11,697 nucleotides of DNA from an uncultured Bacilli bacterium (GTDB taxonomy: Bacteria; Bacillota_I; Bacilli_A; RF39; UBA660), in assembly GCA_944363745.1 (NCBI GenBank), contig CALVVD010000017.1, forward strand, positions 1-11,697, read 5' to 3'. Below, piece after piece: positions 1 to 7,375 of this stretch. Within the stretch, counting starts at the first letter, position 1. Each line of letters opens with the position of its first letter. Both the position numbers and the translations under genes were made by a program. Below the pieces are notes generated by a model. That model searched no databases. It saw only the letters and a program-made list of their open reading frames with translations, and had not been told where the DNA came from.

Positions 1-246
1 ATGTATATTAATCAAATTTCTCTTTATAAAAAATATCAAAATAATAATTTAGGGAAATTATTTTATAATTATCTAGTCGATGCCTATAATGAGAATATTT
101 ATGCTCATGTTGATATAACTAATAGAAATTCTATGAAATTTCATTGTAGTTTAGGATTTTATCCTATATCTGTCGAAGTAGATGAAAACTTTTATGGGGC
201 AAAAAATTATACAAGTTTGCTTTTAGTAAAAGAAGTAAGGAAGTGA
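1..246 (+). CDS. GNAT-family N-acetyltransferase, C-terminal part (5' end outside window)
   Basis: The 81 residues visible match the second half of a GNAT acyl-CoA-dependent acetyltransferase. A segment YQNNNLGKLF (about residues 12-21) resembles the acetyl-CoA pyrophosphate-binding motif Q/R-x-x-G/A, with Asn where Gly is usual. The segment NRNSMKFHCSLGF (about 41-53) is the typical motif B region N-x-x-S-x-x-F/L-x-x-x-x-GF. Full GNAT domains are about 140-160 residues, so the N-terminal strands lie upstream of the window and the ATG at base 1 is probably internal. The substrate cannot be told. It ends in two tandem TGA codons, 6 bases before the parC start and in the same frame, so it is almost certainly cotranscribed with parC. 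Confidence 0.75.
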   Translation: MYINQISLYKKYQNNNLGKLFYNYLVDAYNENIYAHVDITNRNSMKFHCSLGFYPISVEVDENFYGAKNYTSLLLVKEVRK

Positions 247-252
247 TGAGTA

Positions 253-2754
253 ATGGCTAAAAAATCTGAAACTAAAGAAGTATTAGAACGTATTTGGGAT
301 TATACTCTTGAAGATATAATGGGAGAGCGTTTTGGAAGTTACTCTAAATACATCATTCAAGAGCGTGCTATTCCTGATGCTAGAGATGGATTAAAACCTG
401 TACAAAGAAGAATTCTTTATTCTATGTATAAAGAGAAAAATACATATGATAAAGGATATCGTAAAAGTGCTAAGACGGTTGGAGACGTTATAGGTAATTA
501 CCATCCTCATGGTGATTCATCTATTTATGATGCCATGGTTCGTATGAGTCAGTCTTGGAAGACTAGACTTCCTTATATTGATATGCATGGTAATAATGGT
601 TCTATCGATGGAGATAGTCCCGCTGCCTATCGTTATACAGAAGCAAGGCTTTCTAAAATTGCTAATGAAATGTTACGTGATATTAATAAAGATACCGTAG
701 AAATGGCTCCTAACTTTGATGATACAACCCTTGAACCTACTGTACTTCCTGCAAGATTTCCTGCTTTATTAGTATATGGTGCCATGGGTATATCAGCAGG
801 ATATGCTACTAATATTCCGCCTCATAACTTAGGAGAAGTAATAGATGCTACCATTCATAGAATTGATAATCCTAATTGTTCTTTAGATACCCTAATGAAA
901 TATGTTAAAGGACCAGACTTTCCAACTGGTGGTATTGTTGAAGGTATTAAAGGAATTAAAGATGCTTATGAAACAGGTAAGGGTAGAGTAATTATTAGAA
1001 GTAAGTATGCTTTTGAAGGAAACTCTTTAGTAATTACAGAGATACCTTTTGAAGTTAATAAAGCTTTACTTGTTAAGAAGATAGATGATATTCGTCTTGA
1101 TAAAAAAATAGATGGTATTGTTGAAGTTAGAGATGAGTCTGCAGAAGATGTTAGAATTGTTATTGATTTAAAGAAAAATCTTACTAATGCTAATAAAGAG
1201 TTAATTGTTAATTATCTATTAAAAAATACTGATTTACAAATTAGTTATAACTTTAATATGATTGCCATTGTCAAGAAACGTCCTCGTTTACTTGGTTTAA
1301 AAGGTGCTCTTGATGCTTTTATAGATCATCAAAAAGAGGTTATTACCCGTCGTAGTCAATTTGATTTAGATCATGCTAAAAGTGAATTACATATCGTTGA
1401 AGGACTTATTAAATGTCTATCTATTCTTGATGAAGTAATACGTGTTATTAGAGCATCTAAAAACAAAGCCGATGCTAAAGAAAATTTAGTTAAAGAGTTT
1501 GACTTTTCTATGGCTCAAGCAGAAGCGATTGTAACATTACAACTATATCGCCTAACTAATACTGATGTTGTAGAACTAGAAAGTAGAATGGCTACCTTAA
1601 GAAAAATAATAGAAGGACTTAGTGCAATACTAGGTAATGCTGAAGTTTTAAAGAAAGTTATGAAAGATGAATTACGTAAAGTACGTAATGAATATGCCTT
1701 ACCTAGATTAACAGAAATAAAAGATGAAATAACTGATATTAAGATAGATACAACGGTCATGATTCCTAAAGAAGAGGTTATTGTTACTATTAGTCGTGAT
1801 GGTTATATTAAAAGAACTAGTTTAAAGAGTTATAGTGCTAGTAAAGATGAAAGTACTACTTTAAAAGAAAATGACTACTTATTAGGTATATTTGAAATGA
1901 ATACTTTAGATACTTTGTTAGTCTTTACTAATTTAGGAAATTTCTTATATATTCCAGTTCATACTATTTATGATTTAAAATGGAAAGAGTTAGGTAAACA
2001 TATTAGTAATTTAATTCCTTTAGGAGAAGGAGAAGAGGTTATTAATGCTATACCTGTTAAAGAGTTTGATAATAATAAAAATATTATTATATCTACAGCG
2101 AATGGTATGATTAAAAGAACAAGTCTTTCTGACTTTAAGATAACTAGAATTACTAAGCCTAGTTGTTGTATTAAATTAAAAGATGATGATAGAGTAGTTA
2201 GTGTTATGTTAGATACTTGTGATAATATATTTATAGAAACTAAACTTGGATATGGTCTTTTATTTAATAAGGAAGAAGTTCCTATTGTAGGTATAAAAGC
2301 TAGTGGTGTTAAATCTATTAAACTAAAAGATGATAATGTTGTTAGTACTATTAACTTTGATAATCTTGATAATAATTATTTAGTTGTTATTACTGATAAA
2401 GGTACTGGTAAAAGAGTTAAATTAACAGAGTTTGAGATTACTAGTAGAGCAAGACGTGGTGTTATGACTATTAGAGATGTTAAGACTAATCCATATAATG
2501 TAATTAATGCCTTTATTTCTAATAATAGAGAACATATTGGTCTTAAGAATGGAGAAATTAATATTATAAAAGTATCAGAATTACCTATTGTTGATCGTTA
2601 TTCTACAGGAAGTAGTATTAATAAAAAAGGTATTAGTGAAGCTTTTCTTTATAAAGATTTTATAGAAAAGAATGATGAAGATAAAGAAAAAAAGCAAATA
2701 TCACTTGAAGATGTAGATAAAAGATTGATGACTATAGATGACTTTTTGAAATAA
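253..2754 (+). CDS. parC: DNA topoisomerase IV subunit A (ParC)
   Basis: This is the ATP-dependent type IIA topoisomerase subunit that breaks and rejoins DNA and decatenates daughter chromosomes with ParE. The 833 residues are full length for the family. The winged-helix/tower core covers about 1-495: RDGLKPVQRRILY at 44-56, the quinolone-determining region YHPHGDSSIYDAM at 83-95, GNNGSIDGDSPAAYRYTEA around the catalytic Tyr128 (with Arg127), and SAGYATNIPPHNLG at 181-194. A C-terminal beta-pinwheel from about 505 carries blade repeats such as DGYIKRTSL (516-524) and NGMIKRTSL. No canonical GyrA box QRRGGKG is seen, which favours ParC over GyrA; SRARRGV near 735 is the nearest look-alike. Ser89 and Asp93 occupy the usual quinolone positions (S80/E84 in S. 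aureus GrlA), so no classic resistance change is visible. AAGGAAGTGA precedes the ATG. parE is not next door; it may lie upstream of the acetyltransferase. Confidence 0.95.
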   Translation: MAKKSETKEVLERIWDYTLEDIMGERFGSYSKYIIQERAIPDARDGLKPVQRRILYSMYKEKNTYDKGYRKSAKTVGDVIGNYHPHGDSSIYDAMVRMSQSWKTRLPYIDMHGNNGSIDGDSPAAYRYTEARLSKIANEMLRDINKDTVEMAPNFDDTTLEPTVLPARFPALLVYGAMGISAGYATNIPPHNLGEVIDATIHRIDNPNCSLDTLMKYVKGPDFPTGGIVEGIKGIKDAYETGKGRVIIRSKYAFEGNSLVITEIPFEVNKALLVKKIDDIRLDKKIDGIVEVRDESAEDVRIVIDLKKNLTNANKELIVNYLLKNTDLQISYNFNMIAIVKKRPRLLGLKGALDAFIDHQKEVITRRSQFDLDHAKSELHIVEGLIKCLSILDEVIRVIRASKNKADAKENLVKEFDFSMAQAEAIVTLQLYRLTNTDVVELESRMATLRKIIEGLSAILGNAEVLKKVMKDELRKVRNEYALPRLTEIKDEITDIKIDTTVMIPKEEVIVTISRDGYIKRTSLKSYSASKDESTTLKENDYLLGIFEMNTLDTLLVFTNLGNFLYIPVHTIYDLKWKELGKHISNLIPLGEGEEVINAIPVKEFDNNKNIIISTANGMIKRTSLSDFKITRITKPSCCIKLKDDDRVVSVMLDTCDNIFIETKLGYGLLFNKEEVPIVGIKASGVKSIKLKDDNVVSTINFDNLDNNYLVVITDKGTGKRVKLTEFEITSRARRGVMTIRDVKTNPYNVINAFISNNREHIGLKNGEINIIKVSELPIVDRYSTGSSINKKGISEAFLYKDFIEKNDEDKEKKQISLEDVDKRLMTIDDFLK

Positions 2755-2777
2755 GTCGTCTTTTTTTCTTTTTTCTA
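2737..2777 (+). terminator. Rho-independent terminator of parC
   Basis: GATGACTT (2737-2744) pairs with AAGTCGTC (2753-2760) with one G-U pair and an 8-base loop, followed by seven T, a C and six more T. The hairpin includes the parC stop codon (2752-2754). Confidence 0.85.
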
Positions 2778-2800
2778 CATATTATTTAATAGGTGATGTT

Positions 2801-3160
2801 ATGTCTAAGGAGAGTTTTAAAGAATTTATTAAAAATAAACCTTATCTTGCTAAAGCTGTATTTGATGGTAAGATTAGTTTTCAAAAATTATATGAAGCAT
2901 ATGATTTGTATGGAGAAGATAGTGATGTGTTTAATAGTTATTTAGATACTAATAGTAATATAGCTACTACTAATAATAAAACTACTTCTTTTAATGAAGT
3001 AGTTAATATGTTTAGAAATATGGATCTTGATACTATTCAAAAAGGAGTAACAAGCTTACAGAAAGCAGTTAATTTAGTAGAAGAAATTATTCCTAAACAT
3101 GATAATGAAAATGTTCCTAATTATAATGAAAGACCTATTAATAGGTATTATGAGGATTAA
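2801..3160 (+). CDS. ylbD: YlbD-like putative coat protein
   Basis: A 119-residue protein resembling Bacillus YlbD, annotated in that group as a putative spore coat protein. The N-terminal part, FKEFIKNKPYLAKAV followed by FQKLYEAYDLYGEDSDVF (about residues 6-44), matches the family pattern of a basic helix ending in a W/F-x-x-LYE-x-Y-x-LGEDD segment. The middle is Asn/Thr-rich and low complexity (about 50-63). A C-terminal amphipathic helix (about 65-97) precedes a polar tail. AGGTGA lies 3-4 bases before the ATG. The stop codon overlaps the next start by one base (TAATG), so it is translationally coupled to ylbE, as in Bacillus gene order. Whether this organism sporulates cannot be told here, and the protein could serve another role. 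Confidence 0.7.
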   Translation: MSKESFKEFIKNKPYLAKAVFDGKISFQKLYEAYDLYGEDSDVFNSYLDTNSNIATTNNKTTSFNEVVNMFRNMDLDTIQKGVTSLQKAVNLVEEIIPKHDNENVPNYNERPINRYYED

Positions 3161-3381
3161 TGCAAGTAGAAACACAAATTAAAATAAAGAGTAAGCCTAA
3201 TTTATATAGATATTTAAGGGAAAACTCTTATTGGTATAAATATTTAAATAGAACTCCTTTATCACTTTCTTCTTTAGAAGAAGAAATGAAAGAAAGATAT
3301 AAACTTAGACCTGTTGATAAAATAGAGAATATTTCTAATACAATGAAATTAGTACAATCATTTTTAGATATTATGAGATGA
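3160..3381 (+). CDS. ylbE: YlbE-like small protein
   Basis: A 73-residue protein with the YlbE family signature: YLRENSYWYKYLNRTPLSL (residues 18-36), like the Bacillus R-x-x-PYWYRRLSRNP block, then a C-terminal helix ending SNTMKLVQSFLDIMR. Function in Bacillus is not established. It follows ylbD with a one-base overlap (TAATG) and a GAGGA ribosome binding site inside the ylbD end, the same order as in Bacillus. It ends in TGA and its last 18 bases overlap the end of the convergent gene on the minus strand. Confidence 0.75.
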   Translation: MQVETQIKIKSKPNLYRYLRENSYWYKYLNRTPLSLSSLEEEMKERYKLRPVDKIENISNTMKLVQSFLDIMR

Positions 3382-4302
3382 TTTTTCTAATTTCTTTTTT
3401 TTATCAAAATTTTCTTGTTTATCAGTTATACTGTCATAAATATAATTTAAAGCTTCCATATGATTATCTAAGTTTATATTTCTTTCAATACTATGATATT
3501 TCTCCTCTAAGTTATTAGCTCCTTGTTCTGTTAATGGTTCTAATAAGTTATCAAGATAATGTTTTCCTATAATTAGGATACTCCAATCACTTATGCCATC
3601 ATCATTTATTTTTAATAGTGTGATCGCTTCTTGACAGAAAGGAGTTATACTTAAATAATCTTTAAGGTCATCAGTAATATTTGGATATAAATTTTTTAAT
3701 GCATTATATCTATTAGCAAGGATAGAACAAGTAGTTTGATTAATCTTTTTAGTTTTCAATTCATCATATAAATCTTTATATAGAAATAAAAATTTATTTA
3801 TAATATCTTCTTTTAATTCTTTAGTAATAGTATTATCATCACTAATTTTACCTATAAAGTTTTCAGCAGTATCTAAAATAAAGTAATAATTCATCAATGA
3901 ATAACCTGGTAAATATCTATTTAACATATTAGTGTTTATGTAATTATTAAATCCTAAAGTAGCAAGCGTCTTAGTGTATTCAAAAAAATCTTCATCACGA
4001 AGAGCGATAGAAAGTAATAATATTCCTAATCTTTCTTTAGGTAAATCTACATCTATGCCATTTAAAATTTTTATTTCTGTGCTTGGGGCTTTTTCTTGTA
4101 TTCTATCTTTATATAAAACATTCAACATTCTATAAGCAAGATCTTCATCTATTGTGTCTAATTTTTCCTCAAGCAAATCATTAAGCATTTCAAAATTATC
4201 TATGTTTTTATTTATAAAAAACTCTTGTTCTGCTTGTTGATTTAAAATTAATAAATAATCTAATAATTTTTGTTCTTCTTTAGTTAATTCTATTTTTCTC
4301 AT
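3364..4302 (-). CDS. Hypothetical protein, 312 aa, all-helical
   Basis: I do not recognise this family. The 312 residues look cytoplasmic: no signal peptide or membrane segment, many Lys/Glu/Asp/Leu/Ile, and a predicted all-alpha pattern with two short hydrophobic helices (RLGILLLSIALRDEDFF, about residues 91-107, and WSILIIGKHYLDNLLEPL, about 243-260). The end is highly basic (KKKKLEK). The ATG at 4302 is supported by AGAGGG seven bases upstream and a TATAAT promoter element just beyond. It is inserted on the opposite strand between ylbE and ylbF, overlapping the ylbE 3' end by 18 bases. The open frame is long, with a good ribosome binding site, so it is very likely a real gene. Helical-repeat or scaffold-type roles are possible but unsupported. 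Confidence 0.8.
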   Translation of the reverse strand: MRKIELTKEEQKLLDYLLILNQQAEQEFFINKNIDNFEMLNDLLEEKLDTIDEDLAYRMLNVLYKDRIQEKAPSTEIKILNGIDVDLPKERLGILLLSIALRDEDFFEYTKTLATLGFNNYINTNMLNRYLPGYSLMNYYFILDTAENFIGKISDDNTITKELKEDIINKFLFLYKDLYDELKTKKINQTTCSILANRYNALKNLYPNITDDLKDYLSITPFCQEAITLLKINDDGISDWSILIIGKHYLDNLLEPLTEQGANNLEEKYHSIERNINLDNHMEALNYIYDSITDKQENFDKKKKLEKSSHNI

Positions 4303-4322
4303 AATATCCCTCTTGTTTTTAT

Positions 4323-4345
4323 ATTATATAACTTATTATAGTAAA
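4323..4345 (-). promoter_or_regulatory. Probable promoter of the 312-aa orphan gene
   Basis: On the minus strand two TATAAT hexamers occur (plus-strand 4323-4328 and 4335-4340). The nearer one sits 20 bases from the ATG at 4302, leaving a leader just long enough for the AGAGGG site. A matching -35 is weak (TTTAAT at 17-base spacing). Confidence 0.4.
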
Positions 4346-4359
4346 ATTAAAGAAAAATA

Positions 4360-4368
4360 TGATATATT
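4360..4368 (+). promoter_or_regulatory. Extended -10 element before ylbF-rsmD
   Basis: TGATATATT reads as an extended -10 (TG-n-TATATT) 17 bases before the preferred ylbF start at 4386. No good -35 is seen. It is divergent from the orphan-gene promoter in the same 83-base gap. Confidence 0.35.
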
Positions 4369-4385
4369 ATTTGTGGGTGTTGTTT

Positions 4386-4655
4386 ATGAAATGGGAAGTT
4401 ATCTACCAAGAATTACTTCTTGATCTTAATAATTCTATGATAAAATATGAAATAGATAAAGCACTTGATGATATTTATAGTGATAAAGAACTTATTAAAC
4501 TAATAGAACTTTATCATAAAAATAATTCTGATAGTATTAGATTATCTATTTATAATAATGAAAAGTTTAAGAAATATAAAACTTTAGAAAATGAATTTAA
4601 TATGTTAATATTAGAATTAAATAAAATATTTTTAAATCTTAGGAGTTCATTATGA
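4386..4655 (+). CDS. ylbF: YlbF/YmcA-family protein (RicF-like)
   Basis: An 89-residue, all-helical, Glu/Lys/Leu-rich protein. Weak sequence similarity plus position directly before rsmD identify it as YlbF-like. In Bacillus, YlbF (RicF), YmcA (RicA) and YaaT (RicT) form the Y-complex that works with RNase Y in mRNA maturation and affects competence, biofilm and sporulation. The Bacillus protein is about 149 residues and has a Cys-rich tail that helps bind an iron-sulfur cluster; that tail is absent here, so cluster binding by this subunit is unlikely. An upstream in-frame ATG at 4359 lies inside the apparent promoter, so the ATG at 4386 is preferred; its ribosome binding site is poor (GGGTG). 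It overlaps rsmD by four bases (ATGA). The family call rests mainly on context. Confidence 0.6.
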   Translation: MKWEVIYQELLLDLNNSMIKYEIDKALDDIYSDKELIKLIELYHKNNSDSIRLSIYNNEKFKKYKTLENEFNMLILELNKIFLNLRSSL

Positions 4656-5197
4656 AAATAATTAGTGGTAAATATAAAGGAAGAGTATTAAAGGGTTATA
4701 CTTTAAAAGGTACTAGACCAACTATGGATAGAGTTAAAGAGTCATTATTTGCAAGTATTCAAAATAAAGTTAAAGATAGTGTTTGTCTTGATTTATTTGC
4801 AGGTAGTGGTAATCTTGGTATTGAAGCTTTAAGTATGGGTGCGTGTGAAGTTATATTTGTAGATAGAGAATATATGGCTAGTAAAACTATAAAAAGTAAT
4901 TTGAGTATATTAGATAATAATTTAAATACTACTGTTCTTACAATGGATTATTTAAAAGCTTTAGAAAAACTTTATCCTAAAAAGTTTGATATTATCTTTT
5001 TGGATCCTCCATATAAAACTGATTATATAAAGAGATCTTTAGATAAAATAAGTGCTTTAAATATGTTAAATACTTTAGGAATAGTTGTTTTAGAAAGTGA
5101 TAGTTTAGATAAGTTAAATTATAATTCTTATTATGAAGAAATTAAAACTAAAAAATATGGAGATAAATATATTAGAATATTAAAAAAGAAAGACTAG
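4652..5197 (+). CDS. rsmD: 16S rRNA (guanine(966)-N2)-methyltransferase RsmD
   Basis: This enzyme transfers a methyl group from S-adenosylmethionine to N2 of G966 (E. coli numbering) of 16S rRNA in the 30S subunit. The 181 residues are the usual length. Features are ISGKYKGR at 4-11, the family block TRPTMDRVKESLF at 21-33, SAM-binding motif I LDLFAGSGNLGIEA at 46-59, acidic Asp71 at the end of strand 2 (IFVDRE), and catalytic motif IV LDPPY at 117-121. AGGAG lies within the end of ylbF and the start overlaps the ylbF stop (ATGA), so the two are cotranscribed and probably coupled. In Bacillus coaD follows; here the downstream gene is on the opposite strand and coaD is absent. Its stop shares CTAG with the convergent kinase stop. 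Confidence 0.93.
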   Translation: MKIISGKYKGRVLKGYTLKGTRPTMDRVKESLFASIQNKVKDSVCLDLFAGSGNLGIEALSMGACEVIFVDREYMASKTIKSNLSILDNNLNTTVLTMDYLKALEKLYPKKFDIIFLDPPYKTDYIKRSLDKISALNMLNTLGIVVLESDSLDKLNYNSYYEEIKTKKYGDKYIRILKKKD

Positions 5198-5211
5198 TTA
5201 TCTTTCTTTAT
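5185..5211. terminator. Possible bidirectional terminator between rsmD and kinase
   Basis: AAAGAAAGA (5185-5193) pairs perfectly with TCTTTCTTT (5201-5209) around a 7-base loop containing both stop codons. The stem is AT-rich with only two G-C pairs, so it is weak; each arm gives a U-rich 3' side in one direction. Confidence 0.4.
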
Positions 5212-6573
5212 TTTGAAATAAAAGGTCGTTCCTTTATTCTTTTTGGAAGTTACTCCATAATCATAGTTATGTAATAGTAAAATATTTTTTACAATAGATA
5301 GTCCTAAACCAGTACCATAAACATATCTTTTATGATTTTTCTTGCTACGATAATATCTATCAAAAATATGATCATATTCACTTTTTTCTATACCTTTACC
5401 ACTATCTTTAACCATTATCTTGTAATAATTGTTTTCTTCTTTTACTTCAATAATAACTATTTTATTATCTCCTGTGTAGTTTAGAGCATTATTTAATAAA
5501 TTATATATTACTTGTTCTATTTTCTTTTGGTCAGCTTTTATTATTAGTTTATCTATGTTTTCATGAATAAATTCTATTTTATAACCATCTTTTTCTATAT
5601 AAATATTATGATGATTTATTATTTTTTCAATTATTTTTATTAAATCAAATTCCTCTAGTTCTAATTTTTCTAAGTCATTTTCTACTTTAGTTAAAGTTAA
5701 GATATCATTAACAAGATTAGTTAAACGATCTGTTTCTTCAATAATTATATCTAAGTTAGAGATAGTTTTTTCTTTATTATTAATATTAATATCTTTAATT
5801 AATTCAGCATAAGCTTTAATCATAGTAAGAGGAGTTTTTAAATCATGAGATATGTTAGCCATTAAGTCTTTTTGTAATTCTTCTGTTTTAGATAATTCTT
5901 TTTTCATATCATTTAAGGCATTAGTTAAGTCTATAAGTTCTTTAATATCACTATCTGTTTCAAATTTTGTATTCATTTTACCTTTAGATATTAACTTAGC
6001 AGCTTTAGATATTTTTATTATGGGATTAGATAATCTTTTAGAAATAAAATAAGCAATTACAATACTTAATAGTAGGACAACAATACTTACAATTATTAGT
6101 TGTTCTTCTATAATACTAATAGTAGAATCTAATGGTATTAGAGATGTTGATATAAATATATATAAATTATTACTTAGTTTTGTAGCGGACATTATGCTTT
6201 TTTCTTTAGTAAAATTATTAACTAAATTATAAGTTTTAGTATTTTTGTTACTATTAATAAAATTCCTTTTAACAGCTTTACTTCTTAAATTACAGTTACT
6301 ACTATAAGTAGAGTAGAGATTATCGCCATTAATATTAGTTAGTTCAATACAAACATTTTCACTATATGATACTTTATCTAGTTTGTTATATAAAGAAGTA
6401 GAGTCTTCTGTTATTAAGATATCTTTGGCAAGATTTTTTATAGTTCTAGTTTTAGTCCATTCATAATAAGTGTTAAAAAAGATAACTTGGAAGAAAAAGA
6501 GAAATATTAATATTACTAAAGAGAAAATAGCTAGGTATTTAAATATTTTAGTAGATAGTTTATTGTTCATCAT
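5194..6573 (-). CDS. Membrane sensor histidine kinase of two-component system
   Basis: A 459-residue sensor kinase. TM1 is about residues 12-33, an extracytoplasmic sensor region about 34-157 contains two Cys (75, 94), and TM2 is about 158-178. A HAMP domain (about 179-232) follows. The dimerisation/phosphoacceptor block ISHDLKTPLTMIKAYAE carries His243. The ATPase domain shows the N box NLLNNALNYTG (358-368), G1 DSGKGI (390-395), F box DHIFDRYYR (401-409) and G2 YGTGLGLSIV (419-428). All catalytic motifs are intact. It belongs to the common HisKA class; the stimulus is unknown because the sensor region matches nothing I recognise. Its start overlaps the end of the response regulator gene by 14 bases (11 if the second ATG at 6570 is used), so the pair is coupled. 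Confidence 0.93.
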   Translation of the reverse strand: MMNNKLSTKIFKYLAIFSLVILIFLFFFQVIFFNTYYEWTKTRTIKNLAKDILITEDSTSLYNKLDKVSYSENVCIELTNINGDNLYSTYSSNCNLRSKAVKRNFINSNKNTKTYNLVNNFTKEKSIMSATKLSNNLYIFISTSLIPLDSTISIIEEQLIIVSIVVLLLSIVIAYFISKRLSNPIIKISKAAKLISKGKMNTKFETDSDIKELIDLTNALNDMKKELSKTEELQKDLMANISHDLKTPLTMIKAYAELIKDININNKEKTISNLDIIIEETDRLTNLVNDILTLTKVENDLEKLELEEFDLIKIIEKIINHHNIYIEKDGYKIEFIHENIDKLIIKADQKKIEQVIYNLLNNALNYTGDNKIVIIEVKEENNYYKIMVKDSGKGIEKSEYDHIFDRYYRSKKNHKRYVYGTGLGLSIVKNILLLHNYDYGVTSKKNKGTTFYFKIKKDN

Positions 6574-7231
6574 TAAACTTATATCCTATTCCTCTAACAG
6601 TAACAATTAAATCTCTATATTTACCTAGATTATTTCTTAACATCTTAATATGAGTGTCAACGGTTCTATCATCACCATAAAAGTCATAGCCCCAAATCTT
6701 ACTAAGTAATTGTTCACGAGAGATAGCAATTTTTTTATTGTTGATAAAATACTTTAAGATAAGAAATTCTTTAGGAGTAACATTAATTTCTTTATTATCT
6801 ATTTTAATAGTATGTTCTTTAAAATTAACAACTAAATTATGATAAGTATATATATCTATTTCTTTTTTAGTTCTCTTTATAATAGCTTTCATTCTAGCGA
6901 TTAATTCACGGGGAGAGAATGGTTTACATAGATAGTCATCAATTCCTTTATCAAAGCCTTCTAACTTATCTATTTCATCATCTCTTGCTGATAAAATAAT
7001 AGTAGGTATTCTTTTTTCTTTTTGAATATTATTAAGCAAAGTAAAGCCATCCATTTTAGGCATCATGATATCTAATACCATTAAATCAAATTCTTCATTA
7101 TTTAATAGTTCTAAGGCTTTAATTCCATTATCTGCTTCTGTTACTTCAAAGTTTTCTTGTAGAGCATATTCTTTAATAACTTCTCTTATATTTTCTTCAT
7201 CATCTACTATTAAGACCTTATTCTTTTGCAT
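6560..7231 (-). CDS. OmpR/PhoB-family response regulator
   Basis: A 223-residue DNA-binding response regulator, partner of the adjoining kinase. The receiver domain (about 1-115) has acidic Asp10/Asp11, phosphoacceptor Asp54 in VLDIMMPKMDG, Ser81 in ILSAR, and Lys103 in CKPF. The winged-helix domain (about 128-220) shows VTPKEFLILKYF, then REQLLSKIWGYDFYGDDRTVDTHI (in two parts about 170-193) and the terminal VRGIGYKF wing. The ATG at 7231 is chosen because AGAGGTG lies 6 bases upstream. A GTG nine bases earlier overlaps that site and is an unlikely start. The gene has a TTTACT-N17-TATAAT promoter with a leader of about 15 bases. Targets are unknown; autoregulation and control of the nearby envelope genes are possible. 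Confidence 0.93.
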   Translation of the reverse strand: MQKNKVLIVDDEENIREVIKEYALQENFEVTEADNGIKALELLNNEEFDLMVLDIMMPKMDGFTLLNNIQKEKRIPTIILSARDDEIDKLEGFDKGIDDYLCKPFSPRELIARMKAIIKRTKKEIDIYTYHNLVVNFKEHTIKIDNKEINVTPKEFLILKYFINNKKIAISREQLLSKIWGYDFYGDDRTVDTHIKMLRNNLGKYRDLIVTVRGIGYKFNDEQ

Positions 7232-7252
7232 AAGTTTCACCTCTTTTTCCTT

Positions 7253-7281
7253 ATTATACCTTAATTTGATAAATAAGTAAA
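7253..7281 (-). promoter_or_regulatory. Promoter of the two-component operon
   Basis: On the minus strand TTTACT (plus 7276-7281), a 17-base spacer, and TATAAT (plus 7253-7258). The predicted start of transcription, near 7246, gives a short leader holding the AGAGGTG ribosome binding site. Confidence 0.7.
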
Positions 7282-7289
7282 AGAAGAGA

Positions 7290-7369
7290 AGAAAATAAAA
7301 ACTCCATTCTTCCTACATAAACCTTTCAACGTACTAAACGTGAAGCTTCGGATAGAACAGAGTTCTTAT
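7290..7369 (-). ncRNA. Putative small structured RNA (or leader attenuator), unknown family
   Basis: Starting about 7 bases after a consensus promoter, the minus strand encodes about 80 nt whose ends pair. Bases 7350-7369 (minus: AUAAG, AACUCUGUUCU, bulged A, UCC) pair with 7295-7313 (GGAAGAAUGGAGUUUUUAU): about 19 pairs including three G-U pairs and one bulge, followed by a pyrimidine/U-rich run. The interior holds a second hairpin: UUCACGU (7339-7345) pairs with ACGUUGAA (7326-7333) with one bulged U and a UUAGU loop. The G-U pairs would be A-C mismatches in the opposite transcript, which supports minus-strand transcription. It does not match SRP RNA, 6S, tRNA or any riboswitch consensus I know. 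The downstream operon has its own promoter, which favours a stand-alone RNA, but a terminator leader is possible. The rest of the gap 7232-7589 holds promoters and an inverted repeat but no gene. Confidence 0.6.
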
Positions 7370-7375
7370 ATAACA

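Noticed and set aside
1515..1760. 81-codon open frame on the minus strand inside parC
   Set aside because: It lies wholly within parC, has no ribosome binding site, and its Ser/Ile-rich composition is that of an antisense shadow.
253..2754. Assignment as GyrA
   Set aside because: No canonical GyrA box in the C-terminal domain, and the quinolone region and pinwheel resemble Gram-positive ParC/GrlA.
5852..6052. 66-codon plus-strand frame inside the kinase gene
   Set aside because: Shadow of the histidine kinase coding strand (HAMP and His-box region); no start signal or family resemblance.
7065..7280. 71-codon plus-strand frame opposite the response regulator
   Set aside because: It overlaps the receiver-domain coding region and promoter; Ser/Leu-rich shadow composition and no ribosome binding site.
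7290..7369. SRP (4.5S/scRNA) identity for the small RNA
   Set aside because: The conserved GGAAGCAGC-type apical loop and asymmetric internal loop are missing, although size and hairpin shape are similar.
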